Source: Bradyrhizobium sediminis
GTDB lineage: Bacteria; Pseudomonadota; Alphaproteobacteria; Rhizobiales; Xanthobacteraceae
Reading direction: 5' to 3'
NCBI RefSeq assembly: GCF_018736085.1
Contig: NZ_CP076134.1
Location: forward strand, 2,366,501-2,430,500
Length of the DNA stretch: 64,000 nucleotides
The notes beneath the pieces were generated by a model. That model was not told the DNA's origin, made no database searches, and saw only the letters and a list, made by a program, of their open reading frames with translations. Within the stretch, counting starts at the first letter, position 1; each line of letters begins with the position of its first letter. Of the stretch, positions 8,172 to 16,668 are shown in pieces. Both the position numbers and the translations under genes were made by a program.

Positions 8172-8924
8172 ATGCCGAGTTTTCACAACGGCGAAGTTGA
8201 AATTGCCTATCTCGACGAAGGCGAGGGCGATCCGATCGTTCTGGTACACGGCTTTGCCTCGACCAAGAATGTGAACTGGGTCTATCCGACCTGGGTTTCC
8301 GAGCTGAAGAAGAACGGCCGCCGCGTCATCGCCTTCGACAACCGTGGCCATGGCGATTCCGGCAAGCTCTACGATGCGGCCGCCTATGACGTCGCCACCA
8401 TGGCCGGCGACGTCATCGCGCTGATGAATCACCTCGATATCGAACGCGCCGACGTCATGGGCTATTCGCTGGGCTCGCGGATGACGGCGGTGCTGGCGCG
8501 GCAGCAGCCGCAGCGGCTGCGTTCGGTTGTGTTCGGCGGCATCGGCATCGGCCTGATCGAGGGCGGCGGCCCCGGTGAAAACGTCGCGGCCGCACTGGAG
8601 GCGGCCTCGCTCGACGACGTCACCGATCCGGTGGGGCGGACCTTTCGCGCCTTCGCCGACCAGACCCGCTCCGACCGGCTGGCGCTGGCGGCCTGCCTGC
8701 GCGGCTCCCGCCGCCTGATGACGCGGGATGAAGCCGCCGGCATCGAGGTGCCGGTGCTGATCGCGGTCGGCACGACCGATGAGATCGCGGGCTCGGCGGA
8801 CGCGCTAGGCAAGGTCATCCCGGGCGCCGAGGTGCTCCATATTCCGAACCGCGACCACATGCGGGCGGTCGGCGACAAGGTCTACAAGGCGGGCGTGCTG
8901 GATTTCCTGTCACGGCGGAAGTGA
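8172..8924 (+). CDS. Alpha/beta hydrolase
   Basis: A 250-residue cytoplasmic alpha/beta-hydrolase fold protein starting at ATG 8172. It has the oxyanion-hole segment IVLVHGFAST, the nucleophile elbow GYSLGSRM (Ser about residue 98), a late acidic residue in VGTTDEIAGS and the catalytic His in NRDHMRAVGD. The size and motifs fit esterases, lactonases and the C-C hydrolase / perhydrolase group, and the substrate cannot be told. The longer open frame extending to 7593 is an artefact of the upstream gene. Its last 15 bases overlap the 3' end of the convergent membrane-protein gene. Confidence 0.88.
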   Translation: MPSFHNGEVEIAYLDEGEGDPIVLVHGFASTKNVNWVYPTWVSELKKNGRRVIAFDNRGHGDSGKLYDAAAYDVATMAGDVIALMNHLDIERADVMGYSLGSRMTAVLARQQPQRLRSVVFGGIGIGLIEGGGPGENVAAALEAASLDDVTDPVGRTFRAFADQTRSDRLALAACLRGSRRLMTRDEAAGIEVPVLIAVGTTDEIAGSADALGKVIPGAEVLHIPNRDHMRAVGDKVYKAGVLDFLSRRK

Positions 8925-10202
8925 ACCGTCCGGCTCGTCGCGGCCGGCGAAATGTCTGACGATCGCGATCAGCGCGACCAGGGTGGCGACCCATGCGATG
9001 CGCGCGCCGTAGCGGTCATGCGGTCCCGATATCACGCCGCAGACGAAGGCGTTGCCGAGCAGCGCCAGCGTGATGGTAGCGGCGAGCAGGGAGAGATCGT
9101 CGAGCTTCCGCCGCCAGATCGCGCCGGCGCAGATGGCGGCGACGGCCAGCATCGAGGCCAGCGCGACGGGGACGTGGAGCCGGTTGATGACGGCAAAGTC
9201 GATGTCCCAGTGCTGCTGATGCGCCGCGCGCATCGGCTTGAGTTGTGACGGGATATAGCGCTCGATGATGCCGTAGGTGTGGGGGATCCAGCCGCTGGTG
9301 CCTTCGCCGGTTCCGACATGGACCAGTTGCTGTGCGGTGGCGACGATCGCGGCTTGGGCCTGCCACAGCGGATATTCGGCGAGCGAACGCGTGACGATGA
9401 AGCCCATCTCGTCGTTCAGGCCAGTGAAGCGGCCGAGCGTGTTGAACATGCTGCTGCCCCAGAGGAACTGATCGGCGGTCGCCGGAAGTTCATTGCGATA
9501 GGGGCAGAGCTTCAGTTTCTGCTGCGGGCAATGATCCCGCAGATATTGTTTGACGATGCCGTCCTGCAACATCCGCCCGAACGCGACGCCGTAGCCGCCG
9601 GGTGTCCATGCCGGTTGTCCGGACAGCGCGAAATTCGCGGACACCAGCATGGCGGCGCCAGCAACAAGGGTCAGGCTGCCCTGCAGCAGTCCGGAAATGG
9701 CGATCCGTGAGCGCAGGAAGGGGAGTGCGATCCAGCCGGCGCAGCACAGCCCCAGCAGCACCGCCAGCGTGGCGCTGTGGGTTGCCGCGGCGAAGGCGGT
9801 GAAGGCGAACAGCAGGCACTTCTCAATCGTGGAAGTCTTGTCGCCGTGTACGACCAGGATGAACAGCGCCAGCACAGACAGGCCGGTGAAGATGTCGGTC
9901 AACAGCATCGAGGCGAGCCAGGGCAGCGCCGTGGTCACGATCAGAGCGACGCTGATGGCCGCCAGCCGCCATGGCCTGACCATGCCGAACACGCGCAAGG
10001 TCAGTTGCAGGATCCAGAGCGTCGCCAGCGCCTGAATACCCAGATTGATCCAGAAGCTCGAATCCTCGCCGAAATGCAGGTAGAGGCCGAACACGGTGGA
10101 GCGGCTGGGGACCAGATAGCCTTCGTACCACCGGGCCAGATACCCGCCGGTGTCCCACTGCAGGAGCGGGTAGCCGTTCCAGAGCGCCGGCGCGATCAGC
10201 AT
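8910..10202 (-). CDS. Polytopic membrane protein, function unknown
   Basis: A protein of 430 residues from ATG 10202 with about ten hydrophobic helices, a large hydrophilic loop in the middle (ALSGQPAWTPGGYGV through CPQQKLKLCPYRNELP) containing two Cys, and a short charged C-terminus. The layout, with loops bearing aromatic and charged residues between helices, recalls GT-C type glycosyltransferases, but I see no diagnostic motif. The ATG has no ribosome site and sits 3 bases after a hairpin; the in-frame upstream sequence continues the first hydrophobic helix (AWVWLSAVAIPL) to an ATT codon at 10277 behind GGGGGGAG. The true N-terminus may therefore be 25 residues longer. The 3' end overlaps the alpha/beta hydrolase gene. 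Confidence 0.75.
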   Translation of the reverse strand: MLIAPALWNGYPLLQWDTGGYLARWYEGYLVPSRSTVFGLYLHFGEDSSFWINLGIQALATLWILQLTLRVFGMVRPWRLAAISVALIVTTALPWLASMLLTDIFTGLSVLALFILVVHGDKTSTIEKCLLFAFTAFAAATHSATLAVLLGLCCAGWIALPFLRSRIAISGLLQGSLTLVAGAAMLVSANFALSGQPAWTPGGYGVAFGRMLQDGIVKQYLRDHCPQQKLKLCPYRNELPATADQFLWGSSMFNTLGRFTGLNDEMGFIVTRSLAEYPLWQAQAAIVATAQQLVHVGTGEGTSGWIPHTYGIIERYIPSQLKPMRAAHQQHWDIDFAVINRLHVPVALASMLAVAAICAGAIWRRKLDDLSLLAATITLALLGNAFVCGVISGPHDRYGARIAWVATLVALIAIVRHFAGRDEPDGSLPP

Positions 10203-10205
10203 GAG

Positions 10206-10234
10206 GGGTATGGCTACCGCCGATAGCCATACCC
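10206..10234 (-). promoter_or_regulatory. 11-bp hairpin at the start of the membrane-protein gene
   Basis: Perfect arms GGGTATGGCTA and TAGCCATACCC enclose a 7-base loop. In the mRNA of the minus-strand gene the hairpin ends 3 bases before ATG 10202, or lies inside the coding region if translation starts at 10277. It could regulate initiation; this is inference. Confidence 0.45.
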
Positions 10235-10557
10235 AAGCGCAATCCGGCGCGCGCGCGCGTAAAATCTGGGTGTGAATGCTGTCTCCCCCCGAGTTTTGCG
10301 ATTAGCATGCCCCCATTGGCATGCGGAAATCCACAAATAGTTGGAACCCGGGTGGCTTGATTTCCCGAAATCGCGGGCCACCTTGAACGGATCCTGTCCG
10401 TGGGGTGGTCGCGGCTGGTCAAGGAATGTGTGCCGTATCAATGTCTTGGCGCAGTTTCCTAACCGGGGCTGCCGGTCACTTTGCCTGGGAGCGGGACAGC
10501 CGTCCGGCCGTCGTGCTATAAGTACGTTTAAGAAACCCGAAATCGCGAGAGCAGCCC

Positions 10558-11385
10558 ATGGCAGTGCATCAGATCAATCCGCAGGGTGGGAAAGTGGCGG
10601 CGCTCGATCCGATCTGGGATCGGGTGCGGACCGAAGCGGAGGACATCGTCCGCCGCGAACCGGAGCTCGCCTCCTTTATTTATTCGGTCGTGCTGCATCA
10701 CGACCGTCTGGAAGACGCGGTGGTGCATCGCATCGCCGAGCGGCTCGACCATACGGCGCTGTCGGGCGATCTGATCCGCCAGACCTTCGATGAGGCGCTG
10801 CGCGACGATCCCGATCTCGGCAACGCGTTTCGCGCCGACATGGTGGCAGTGTACGACCGCGATCCCGCGACCTCGCGGTTCATCGATCCCTTGCTCTACT
10901 TCAAGGGCTTCCATGCGATCCAGACCCATCGCCTCGCGCACTGGCTCTATAAAAAAGGGCGCAAGGATTTTGCCTATTACCTGCAGAGCCGCGCCTCCGC
11001 GGTGTTCCAGACCGACATCAATCCGGCGGCACGAATTGGCCGAGGTATTTTCCTCGATCACGCCACCGGCTTCGTGGTCGGCGAGACCGCCGTCATCGAG
11101 GACGACGTCTCGATCCTGCACGGCGTCACCCTCGGCGGTACCGGCAAGGAGAACGAGGATCGCCATCCCAAGATCCGCCGCGGCGTATTGATCGGGGCGG
11201 GCGCGAAAATTCTGGGAAATATCGAGATCGGCCATTGCGCCCGCATCGCCGCGGGCTCCGTGGTGGTGAAGCCGGTGCCGCACAATGTGACCGTGGCAGG
11301 CGTTCCCGCCAAGATCGTCGGCGAAGCCGGCTGCGCCGAGCCGTCGCGCACCATGGATCAGATGCTCAACGCGATCGGGATTTGA
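10558..11385 (+). CDS. cysE: Serine O-acetyltransferase
   Basis: CysE makes O-acetylserine from serine and acetyl-CoA, the first step of cysteine synthesis. The 275-residue length and the two-part build match the family: an N-terminal alpha-helical domain (DPIWDRVRTEAEDIV to YFKGFHAIQTHRLAHWL, which holds the catalytic His-Asp region) and a C-terminal left-handed beta-helix of hexapeptide repeats (INPAARIGRGIFLDHATGF, GETAVIEDDVSILHGVTLGG, IGAGAKILGNIEIGHCARI). The conserved HATG and HGVTLGG segments are intact. The tail ends in AIGI; a C-terminal Ile is the residue CysE uses to dock into O-acetylserine sulfhydrylase. ATG 10558 follows an AGAGCAGCCC leader. No cysK is nearby. Confidence 0.95.
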   Translation: MAVHQINPQGGKVAALDPIWDRVRTEAEDIVRREPELASFIYSVVLHHDRLEDAVVHRIAERLDHTALSGDLIRQTFDEALRDDPDLGNAFRADMVAVYDRDPATSRFIDPLLYFKGFHAIQTHRLAHWLYKKGRKDFAYYLQSRASAVFQTDINPAARIGRGIFLDHATGFVVGETAVIEDDVSILHGVTLGGTGKENEDRHPKIRRGVLIGAGAKILGNIEIGHCARIAAGSVVVKPVPHNVTVAGVPAKIVGEAGCAEPSRTMDQMLNAIGI

Positions 11386-11388
11386 TTC

Positions 11389-11419
11389 TTGCGCGTATTC
11401 CGCGAAGGAATACGCGCAA
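11389..11419. terminator. 13-bp palindrome after cysE
   Basis: Arms TTGCGCGTATTCC and GGAATACGCGCAA around a GCGAA loop begin 3 bases after the cysE stop. The plus strand then reads AGCCAAAAAAG, so the run is of A rather than T. It can stop or stabilise the cysE message, but it is not a canonical intrinsic terminator on that strand. Confidence 0.5.
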
Positions 11420-11528
11420 AGCCAAAAAAGTCGTCTGAATCGCGTGCACGATTTTCTGCAAGTTGGGCTGGCAGTCCGCTTCGTCCCGGCCTAGAACCTC
11501 CCGAAACCTAATCCGATTGGAGACTGCC

Positions 11529-11747
11529 GTGGACGTTCAGGAAGTCAGGAAACTCGACGCCTATCTCAAGCGCCTGTTCGGCAATCCGAAGATTCGCGTG
11601 GTGCCGCGGCCGAAGAAGGACGATTCAGCCGAGGTCTATATCGGCGAGGAATTCATCGGCGTGCTGTTCGTCGACGATGAAGACGACGACCGCTCATTCC
11701 AGTTCCAGATGGCGATCCTCGAGGACGACCTGGTCGAGCAGGGCTGA
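11529..11747 (+). CDS. DUF3126 family protein
   Basis: A 72-residue protein of the small alphaproteobacterial family DUF3126. The start is GTG 11529, giving MDVQEVRKLDAYLKRLF; the in-frame upstream extension is non-coding in character. The body has the family's basic segment (RVVPRPKKDD), a beta-rich part (AEVYIGEEFIGVLFVD) and a strongly acidic stretch (DDEDDDRS) before FQFQMAILEDDL. Family members are found next to cysE in Rhizobiales, as here, and no molecular function is established. It is separated from cysE by the palindrome at 11389. Confidence 0.85.
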   Translation: MDVQEVRKLDAYLKRLFGNPKIRVVPRPKKDDSAEVYIGEEFIGVLFVDDEDDDRSFQFQMAILEDDLVEQG

Positions 11748-11766
11748 GCATCCCGCAAGGGGATCG

Positions 11767-12477
11767 TTACTTCGGTCCGCGCAATTGCGCCGTCAGCCGA
11801 TCCATCGCATCGGCGACGTCGCGCCACTGCGCGAGCCAGCTCCGCGGAAAGCGAAACGTCAGGTCGGCGCCGTCGATGCGGCGCTCGCTCAGGCACATGC
11901 CGGGGGTAGCCGCGTCGCGCGTGCAGCGCGCGTTGAGGCCCGGCGAGCTCGCAAGGAACAGGTCTTCATTGCCGTAGGGCGTGCCGTCGCGGAATGCGCG
12001 CAGCGTCAGGCCGTCCTGTGCCGCCGAGGGGGCCTGCTCGAGATAACGCGGATAAATGGTGCGCAGGCGGGTATCCGGCGCCAGCGTGTCGTGATGCGCC
12101 GATATCGACAGGAAGATCCGGTCGATCGGCTGCACCGATTCCTCCACGGTATCGGCGCTGACGTGCTTCGGCGCCTCGGGCGCTTCGAGCGAGGGAAACA
12201 TGAAGCTGAGATCGACGCGTTCCTGCGGCCCGGAGTGACGCTGGATCTTCCTGCGGATCGCCATGGTCGGCACGTTGAAGAGGGTCGCACCGACGCTCAC
12301 CGGCAACCGGTCCGGATTGCTCGAAGCCTTCGGTCCCCAGGTCGGCCAGAGCAGATAGGCGACGATCGCGATCGCGCCCGCCGTGACCGCGCCCCCCAGC
12401 ACGATCGGAATCATGTGGCTGCGGCGATGCCGGCGCGAGTTGCGGGCGCTGTGCTGGGCGGTCGAGAAGAAGGTCAT
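11767..12477 (-). CDS. Hypothetical single-pass membrane protein
   Basis: A 236-residue protein with a very basic, His/Arg-rich N-terminus (SARNSRRHRRSH), one transmembrane helix (IPIVLGGAVTAGAIAIVAYLLW) and a large C-terminal domain that should face the periplasm. That domain contains two Cys (NARCTRD and PGMCLSER) about 12 residues apart that could form a disulfide. No enzyme motif is visible. The gene converges on the DUF3126 gene with 19 bases between their stops. I recognise it only as a conserved hypothetical type. Confidence 0.7.
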   Translation of the reverse strand: MTFFSTAQHSARNSRRHRRSHMIPIVLGGAVTAGAIAIVAYLLWPTWGPKASSNPDRLPVSVGATLFNVPTMAIRRKIQRHSGPQERVDLSFMFPSLEAPEAPKHVSADTVEESVQPIDRIFLSISAHHDTLAPDTRLRTIYPRYLEQAPSAAQDGLTLRAFRDGTPYGNEDLFLASSPGLNARCTRDAATPGMCLSERRIDGADLTFRFPRSWLAQWRDVADAMDRLTAQLRGPK

Positions 12478-12696
12478 GAACGGGACATCGTGAGGGTGGC
12501 CCTCGGTGGTCGAATCAATTGCAAATATGCCATGCGCCAGCGGACTTCCGTACCACTTCGCGCGCTTTCAGCCGCCGCGAGCCATGTCCTGGCCGCGGTT
12601 CCGGCCGGCAGCGTTAACCTTTCCTTAAGGATAGTGTGGCGGCCGCCTGCCGATTTTGCGAAGCAGGGGAGGTCGTTGTGTAGCGGAAGCGTTGCG

Positions 12697-13026
12697 ATGT
12701 CGCCTGAAGCGTTGAATTCCCTGTTTTCCATCGGCATCGGCTTCGCGCTCGCTGGCGCGCTTGCCAGCGGATACCAGGCGTTGGCGCAGCGCCCGGCAGG
12801 ATTCGGACTGCTGCAAGAGGGCGTGGCGCCGAGGGCTTTCGCCGCCGTGCCGTTCCTGGTCTTCGCGGCGCCCTTCATCATCATGCGCAACACCTTGCGC
12901 GGTGCGAAGATCGAGCGCCGCCGCGTCGAATTCGTGATGATGGCAACCGTGCTGGCCGGATTCTGGAGCCTGATGTCCGGCACGTTTTTCGTCATGACGC
13001 TGCGCGCCGCAGGGGTGCTGGCCTGA
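12697..13026 (+). CDS. Small membrane protein (conserved hypothetical)
   Basis: A 109-residue integral membrane protein from ATG 12697 with three hydrophobic helices: FSIGIGFALAGALASGYQAL, AFAAVPFLVFAAPFIIM, and FVMMATVLAGFWSLMSGTFF. The loop between helices two and three is basic (RNTLRGAKIERRR), placing it in the cytoplasm. The frame is open far upstream but the upstream part has shadow-like composition. It lies 48 bases ahead of the gamma carbonic anhydrase gene on the same strand and may be cotranscribed with it. Function unknown. Confidence 0.7.
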   Translation: MSPEALNSLFSIGIGFALAGALASGYQALAQRPAGFGLLQEGVAPRAFAAVPFLVFAAPFIIMRNTLRGAKIERRRVEFVMMATVLAGFWSLMSGTFFVMTLRAAGVLA

Positions 13027-13074
13027 GCGATACGCCTATGCCAATGTCTCCGCGAACCGGAGACTGACAAGAGC

Positions 13075-13605
13075 ATGGCGATCTACGAACTCGACGGGCA
13101 GGCGCCCAATCTTCCTTCCGACGGAAACTATTTTATCGCCGACACCGCAACCGTGATCGGCAAGGTCCGGCTGTTGAATTCCGCGAGCGTGTGGTTCGGC
13201 GCGGTCTTGCGCGGCGACAATGAATGGATCGAGATCGGCGAGAATTCCAATGTGCAGGACAACTCGACCTGCCACACCGACATGGGCTTTCCGCTGACGA
13301 TTGGAAAGAATTGCACGGTCGGCCACAATGTCATCCTGCACGGCTGCACGCTGGAGGACGACGCGCTGGTCGGCATGGGTTCGATCGTGATGAACGGCGC
13401 CAAGATCGGCCGCGGCAGCGTGGTCGGCGCAGGATCGGTGATCACGGAAGGAAAGCAGTTTCCCGAATATTCCCTGATCATCGGATCGCCGGCGCGGGTG
13501 ATCCGCACGCTCGATCCCGCGCAGGTCGCAAGAATGGGAAGCGCGGCAAAATTCTATGTCCTCAACGGCTCCCGATACAAAAAGGGCCTGAAGAAACTCG
13601 GCTGA
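13075..13605 (+). CDS. Gamma carbonic anhydrase family protein
   Basis: A 176-residue left-handed beta-helix protein of the gamma-carbonic-anhydrase-like group (relatives PaaY, YrdA, CaiE). Hexapeptide turns run from [19 protein letters not shown] to [16 protein letters not shown]. The three zinc-ligand His are present: in NSTCHTD, in VGHNVI and in ILHGCTL, and the conserved Asn/Gln of NVQDNS is there. It lacks the acidic loop of the Cam enzyme, as do most short bacterial members, so carbonic anhydrase activity is plausible but unproven. A trimer is expected. A GGAGACTGACAAGAGC leader precedes ATG 13075. Confidence 0.9.
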   Translation: MAIYELDGQAPNLPSDGNYFIADTATVIGKVRLLNSASVWFGAVLRGDNEWIEIGENSNVQDNSTCHTDMGFPLTIGKNCTVGHNVILHGCTLEDDALVGMGSIVMNGAKIGRGSVVGAGSVITEGKQFPEYSLIIGSPARVIRTLDPAQVARMGSAAKFYVLNGSRYKKGLKKLG

Positions 13606-13632
13606 AGCGCTGCAAGCACTTCAGATGCCGCT

Positions 13633-13863
13633 TCATGACTTGGTATGTCTCGATGAGCGCGGCCTTGCGCTGTTTTGCGCCGACGTCTTTGTCAGCGCAG
13701 CACTTCTGCGAAGCGCGTCCTTCAGGTCGACGGGAATGCCGTGCTTCCTGAGCAGGTCGGCGAACGCTTCATCCGCCAATTCCTGAAAGGTCGCCATCCT
13801 GTCGCGGCCGAGCTGCTTCAGTTTGTCGAAGGTGTCGTCGTCGAACGCGATCAATTTGCGCAA
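13633..13863 (-). CDS. Small hypothetical protein with RHH/antitoxin-like helices
   Basis: A short protein whose conserved part reads KLIAFDDDTFDKLKQLGRD, then ATFQELADEAFADLL. The beta strand followed by two helices is the layout of ribbon-helix-helix DNA-binding proteins and of many antitoxins. I prefer TTG 13863, which follows GGAAGGCAGG and gives MRKLIAFDDD (76 residues); the frame is open to 13953, giving 106 residues with an N-terminus that looks non-coding. No toxin gene is adjacent. The C-terminus is Ser/Arg rich. Confidence 0.55.
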   Translation of the reverse strand: MRKLIAFDDDTFDKLKQLGRDRMATFQELADEAFADLLRKHGIPVDLKDALRRSAALTKTSAQNSARPRSSRHTKS

Positions 13864-14065
13864 CTCGGGCCTGCCTTCCGCGCCGCAGACGGACGCTGAT
13901 TCAATCGTGGTTGAGGAAATCGCTCGGGCGAGGAACCTGCGGCGCTTCTGCAATTGAACCGCAGTCGCAAATGTCGGGAAAGCCGGTCAAATAAATACCG
14001 CCTGGCCCGGGACAAGCCTGCGACTTTAGTATAGCATTCATCTACGCCGTTGACCTGATTCATGG

Positions 14066-14248
14066 ATGCTCACCATGCTCACAGCGCTCACAACCCCGGC
14101 ATTGACGTTACTGTTTCTGGGCGTTGTCGTTGGTCTGGGCGCTGCCTTTGTCTGGATGTTCTGGGAAATCGAGCAGGTGAAGGCACGCCATAGCCGTGAT
14201 CGCTTCGCAGCCGCCGCCAGACGTCCTCGTCATAACCGTCCGGGATAG
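14066..14248 (+). CDS. Putative small membrane protein
   Basis: A 60-residue open frame with one strong transmembrane helix (LTLLFLGVVVGLGAAFVWMFW) and a basic cytoplasmic tail (VKARHSRDRFAAAARRPRH). Two ATGs, at 14066 and 14075, could start it. No family is recognised. The codon positions and single-helix design make it more likely coding than a random frame, but certainty is moderate. Confidence 0.45.
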   Translation: MLTMLTALTTPALTLLFLGVVVGLGAAFVWMFWEIEQVKARHSRDRFAAAARRPRHNRPG

Positions 14249-14526
14249 CGCCCTCCACGGTGACCAGGATCGCGCCGAGCAATCCTGCAAAAAAACAAGG
14301 CCGCCGACGCAGTATAACGCCAACGGCCTTGCCAGCCCCGGATATTGAAATTGGCTTGCGCCATCCGGTGAACTGCATACTGCCCCGGAACAATACGGGC
14401 ATATGTGATCCAGTTCACAATCGGACGGAAAAAGTTCCGGCAGCGCCTATGGGGTTTCCGGCTGCGCCCATGGGGCTGGAGACGCCGCGCGACGACCGGC
14501 GCGGTGCCTCCTGGGACGACGCTAGT

Positions 14527-15033
14527 TTAGCCTCGCGATTTGCTGCGCTTGCGATGCGACACCGCGCTGCGCTTGGTCCGGATCGGCTTCTTTCGGATGG
14601 TGGGCGTATTGGATACGTCAGAGGGTTGGGCGCTCGCGAACGACTGTCGCAGGCCGTCGATCGCGCCAGTCAGGCCGCCGACCTGTTCGGCCAGCTTCTT
14701 GGTCTCGGTCTGCTGCGCGGCGAGCAGGCGTCTGACGGTCTGCAGCTGATCCTGAACGACTTGTAGCTGATCGATCGACTCCTGCTGGGTCGCCTCCAGG
14801 CCCTTGGTCTTCTCCACGAGTTGCTCGGAGGCCTGAGCCGTCCGGGCCTGCAACTGCCTGGTGGCAGCGACGCGGTCCGGTTCGGGCGAGATGCCGGTGT
14901 ACCCACGCCACAGGGCGATGGAGGCGCCTCCGGCCACCACGGCAACCAATACCGCGGCAGCGAGCGCAATCGGCTGCGAGCCGATGCGGGTGAGGCTGTT
15001 GCTCATGCTTTGATCAGGTGCGAGTTCGATCAT
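14527..15033 (-). CDS. Membrane-anchored coiled-coil protein
   Basis: A 168-residue protein from ATG 15033, chosen because TTGGAGTCCC precedes it. After a short cytoplasmic N-terminus comes one transmembrane helix (IALAAAVLVAVVAGGASIALW), then a Gln/Thr/Glu-rich helix with heptad pattern (ARTAQASEQLVEKTKGLEA, ESIDQLQVVQDQLQTVRRLL, TKKLAEQVGGLTGAIDGL) that should form a coiled coil, and a Lys/Arg-rich tail (RKKPIRTKRS). This bitopic coiled-coil build recalls proteins that span the periplasm or organise the envelope. No named family. Confidence 0.7.
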   Translation of the reverse strand: MIELAPDQSMSNSLTRIGSQPIALAAAVLVAVVAGGASIALWRGYTGISPEPDRVAATRQLQARTAQASEQLVEKTKGLEATQQESIDQLQVVQDQLQTVRRLLAAQQTETKKLAEQVGGLTGAIDGLRQSFASAQPSDVSNTPTIRKKPIRTKRSAVSHRKRSKSRG

Positions 15034-15130
15034 GGGACTCCAAAGCCTAACAGCCAAAGTTCCAGCACGCTCGACGCGTGCCCACCGGCACGGCGCTAGT
15101 ATAGATAACTATGACCGGCGGCCGGCCCGT

Positions 15131-15436
15131 TCAACTGCACGGGTGGCGTCGGCCGTCCTGGCCCCGGTAGCTTGCCGTCGATTGCCCGCAATGGCGATCG
15201 AATCCGTCATAGATGCCGTAGGGCCGTTCATTCAGCGGCACGACGACCCGGTCCGGCGGCGCTGTCGTTCCCGGGTAAAAGTCGGCGGGGCCGTAATTAT
15301 GCGAATAGTCGATGATCAACGGGGCGTCAAAAACCTGCTGCGCACGCTGGCGGTGACCGCGAACATCGGCGTCGGCGGCAAACGCGGGCAGGGAGAACAC
15401 GATCAGGGCCGCGGCAACCAGCAGTCTCGGTTTCAT
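15131..15436 (-). CDS. Small exported protein
   Basis: A 101-residue protein from ATG 15436 with a clean signal peptide (MKPRLLVAAALIVFSLPAFA, cleavage after AFA). The mature part is short, rich in Tyr, Asp and Pro (IIDYSHNYGPADFYPG), and has two Cys near the end (HCGQS and HPCS) that may pair. No family recognised. It is probably periplasmic. Confidence 0.65.
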   Translation of the reverse strand: MKPRLLVAAALIVFSLPAFAADADVRGHRQRAQQVFDAPLIIDYSHNYGPADFYPGTTAPPDRVVVPLNERPYGIYDGFDRHCGQSTASYRGQDGRRHPCS

Positions 15437-15608
15437 CTCGCCCTCGTTATCCGACCAACGCGCAAATCCTAGCGGCATCGGTCAGGGCGGTAAAGGGAAG
15501 CGGTCGGAAGACCGCGTGCCACCGCTGCAAGGCGCCTCGGCATCGCCGGCCTCATTCAGGTCGCAGCTCGGCGGCAAGCCTTTGAAAAATCGCGAGTTTA
15601 AGTACCCC

Positions 15609-15647
15609 GAAAAAGTTGCGGCCAGCCTTTGGGGGAAGGCTGGCCGC
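15609..15647 (-). terminator. Intrinsic terminator of the BTLCP gene
   Basis: A 12-bp stem (GCGGCCAGCCTT at 15618-15629 with AAGGCTGGCCGC at 15636-15647) and a TGGGGG loop; read on the minus strand it is followed by AACTTTTTCGG. It lies 70 bases past the stop of the minus-strand peptidase gene. Confidence 0.85.
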
Positions 15648-15716
15648 GCGCGATCCGGTCTGGGACGGGGAGGGGTGGGGATGTGACCGGGTCGCGTGTT
15701 CTCTGATTCCTTTGTG

Positions 15717-16337
15717 TCAGCGATCCCTGGCGCTGGCGGTGGCAACGGCCGGGCGGCTGTCGCCCAGCGAGACCCACACATTCGGGTCGCCCTGCGACTG
15801 GCGCTTGACGAAGCGGTATCCGGTCTCGGTCCAGGCCAGGACGTTTTCGTTCTGGTTGTCGAGCACGAATTCGCCCTTGTCGCTTTTCACGGTCAGTACC
15901 GCGTGGCCTTCGCCCTTCTTGTCGCGCACCACCGTGATCAGCAGCGCTTCGCGAGGCCAGCCGGCGTCGATCAGCATCTTGCGCTTCAGCAGGACGTAGT
16001 CCTCGCAGTCGCCGTGGCCGTCCGTCGGCAACGACCATTTCTCGATCACGCCCCAATGATCCATGTCGGTGATCGGCTTGACGGTTTCATTGACCCAGCG
16101 GTTGACCCGCAACAGATCCCGCCATGCCGTCTGCGACATCACGATGTCGCGTGGCTGTGACGCGCCGCCGCGGCAGTCGCCGGGATTTTCGGCGCAGAAT
16201 TCGACCCAGCCGATCGGCGAACGCGTGGTGTCGCCGAGGCTGGCATAAAGTACGTCACCGGCACGCGCCGGTGCATTCAATCCGATCAGGATGGCGACAA
16301 CCGCCAATCCTTTCCCCTGTCCCCCGAACCCAAACAT
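15717..16337 (-). CDS. Transglutaminase-like cysteine peptidase (BTLCP family)
   Basis: A 206-residue periplasmic protein from ATG 16337 (GGGGGCC upstream) with a signal peptide (GLAVVAILIGLNAPARA). The BTLCP signature is complete: the catalytic Cys in GHGDCEDYVLLKR, the His in GEGHAVLTV and the Asp in VLDNQNE. LapG of Pseudomonas, which cuts the adhesin LapA under control of the c-di-GMP receptor LapD, belongs to the same family. Rhizobiales carry several paralogues without lapD, so its target here is unknown. A broken trimeric adhesin is in the window, but it is not an RTX adhesin of the LapG type, so no link is claimed. Confidence 0.88.
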   Translation of the reverse strand: MFGFGGQGKGLAVVAILIGLNAPARAGDVLYASLGDTTRSPIGWVEFCAENPGDCRGGASQPRDIVMSQTAWRDLLRVNRWVNETVKPITDMDHWGVIEKWSLPTDGHGDCEDYVLLKRKMLIDAGWPREALLITVVRDKKGEGHAVLTVKSDKGEFVLDNQNENVLAWTETGYRFVKRQSQGDPNVWVSLGDSRPAVATASARDR

Positions 16338-16591
16338 TGTGGCCCCCGTTTCTTGTTGGGACCACGTTTCGCACAAAGGTTTTGCGCCGCCGCTAAGTAG
16401 CACAAGTACATTTGACGCGAATACAAGTAAAAGTCGCGGATAATTCTTTCTATACTTGAATCAAGTTCGACTAAAATTTTAAACGACTGCAATTGATTCA
16501 AATTTTATGTATTAACGCGGCAAAGCCCGCCGATACGGCACTTGCGGCGGCAAAGCGGCGGCCGGTTAACCTCGTTTTGGCCGGCTCCGAA
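16338..16591. other. AT-rich upstream region of the BTLCP gene
   Basis: About 250 bases, unusually AT-rich between 16390 and 16515 for this genome (for example AACTTGATTC and TAAAATTTTA words). It should hold the BTLCP promoter. No gene is seen. Confidence 0.45.
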
Positions 16592-16626
16592 TACGAAAAG
16601 GCGGCATCCGCGACGCGGATACCGCC
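16592..16626 (-). terminator. Intrinsic terminator of the PilZ gene
   Basis: Arms GCGGCATCCGCG and CGCGGATACCGC (about 16601-16625) form a stem with one internal mismatch; on the minus strand it is followed by CTTTTCGTATT. It is 43 bases downstream of the PilZ gene stop. Confidence 0.75.
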
Positions 16627-16668
16627 CTCAAGCCTTGGAAAAAATGGGAAATTGCGGGCTCTCGCGCT

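Noticed and set aside
15717..16337. LapG-type control of the adhesin at 28574
   Set aside because: LapG acts on RTX adhesins with a di-Ala site and needs LapD; the adhesin here is a trimeric autotransporter and no lapD is present.
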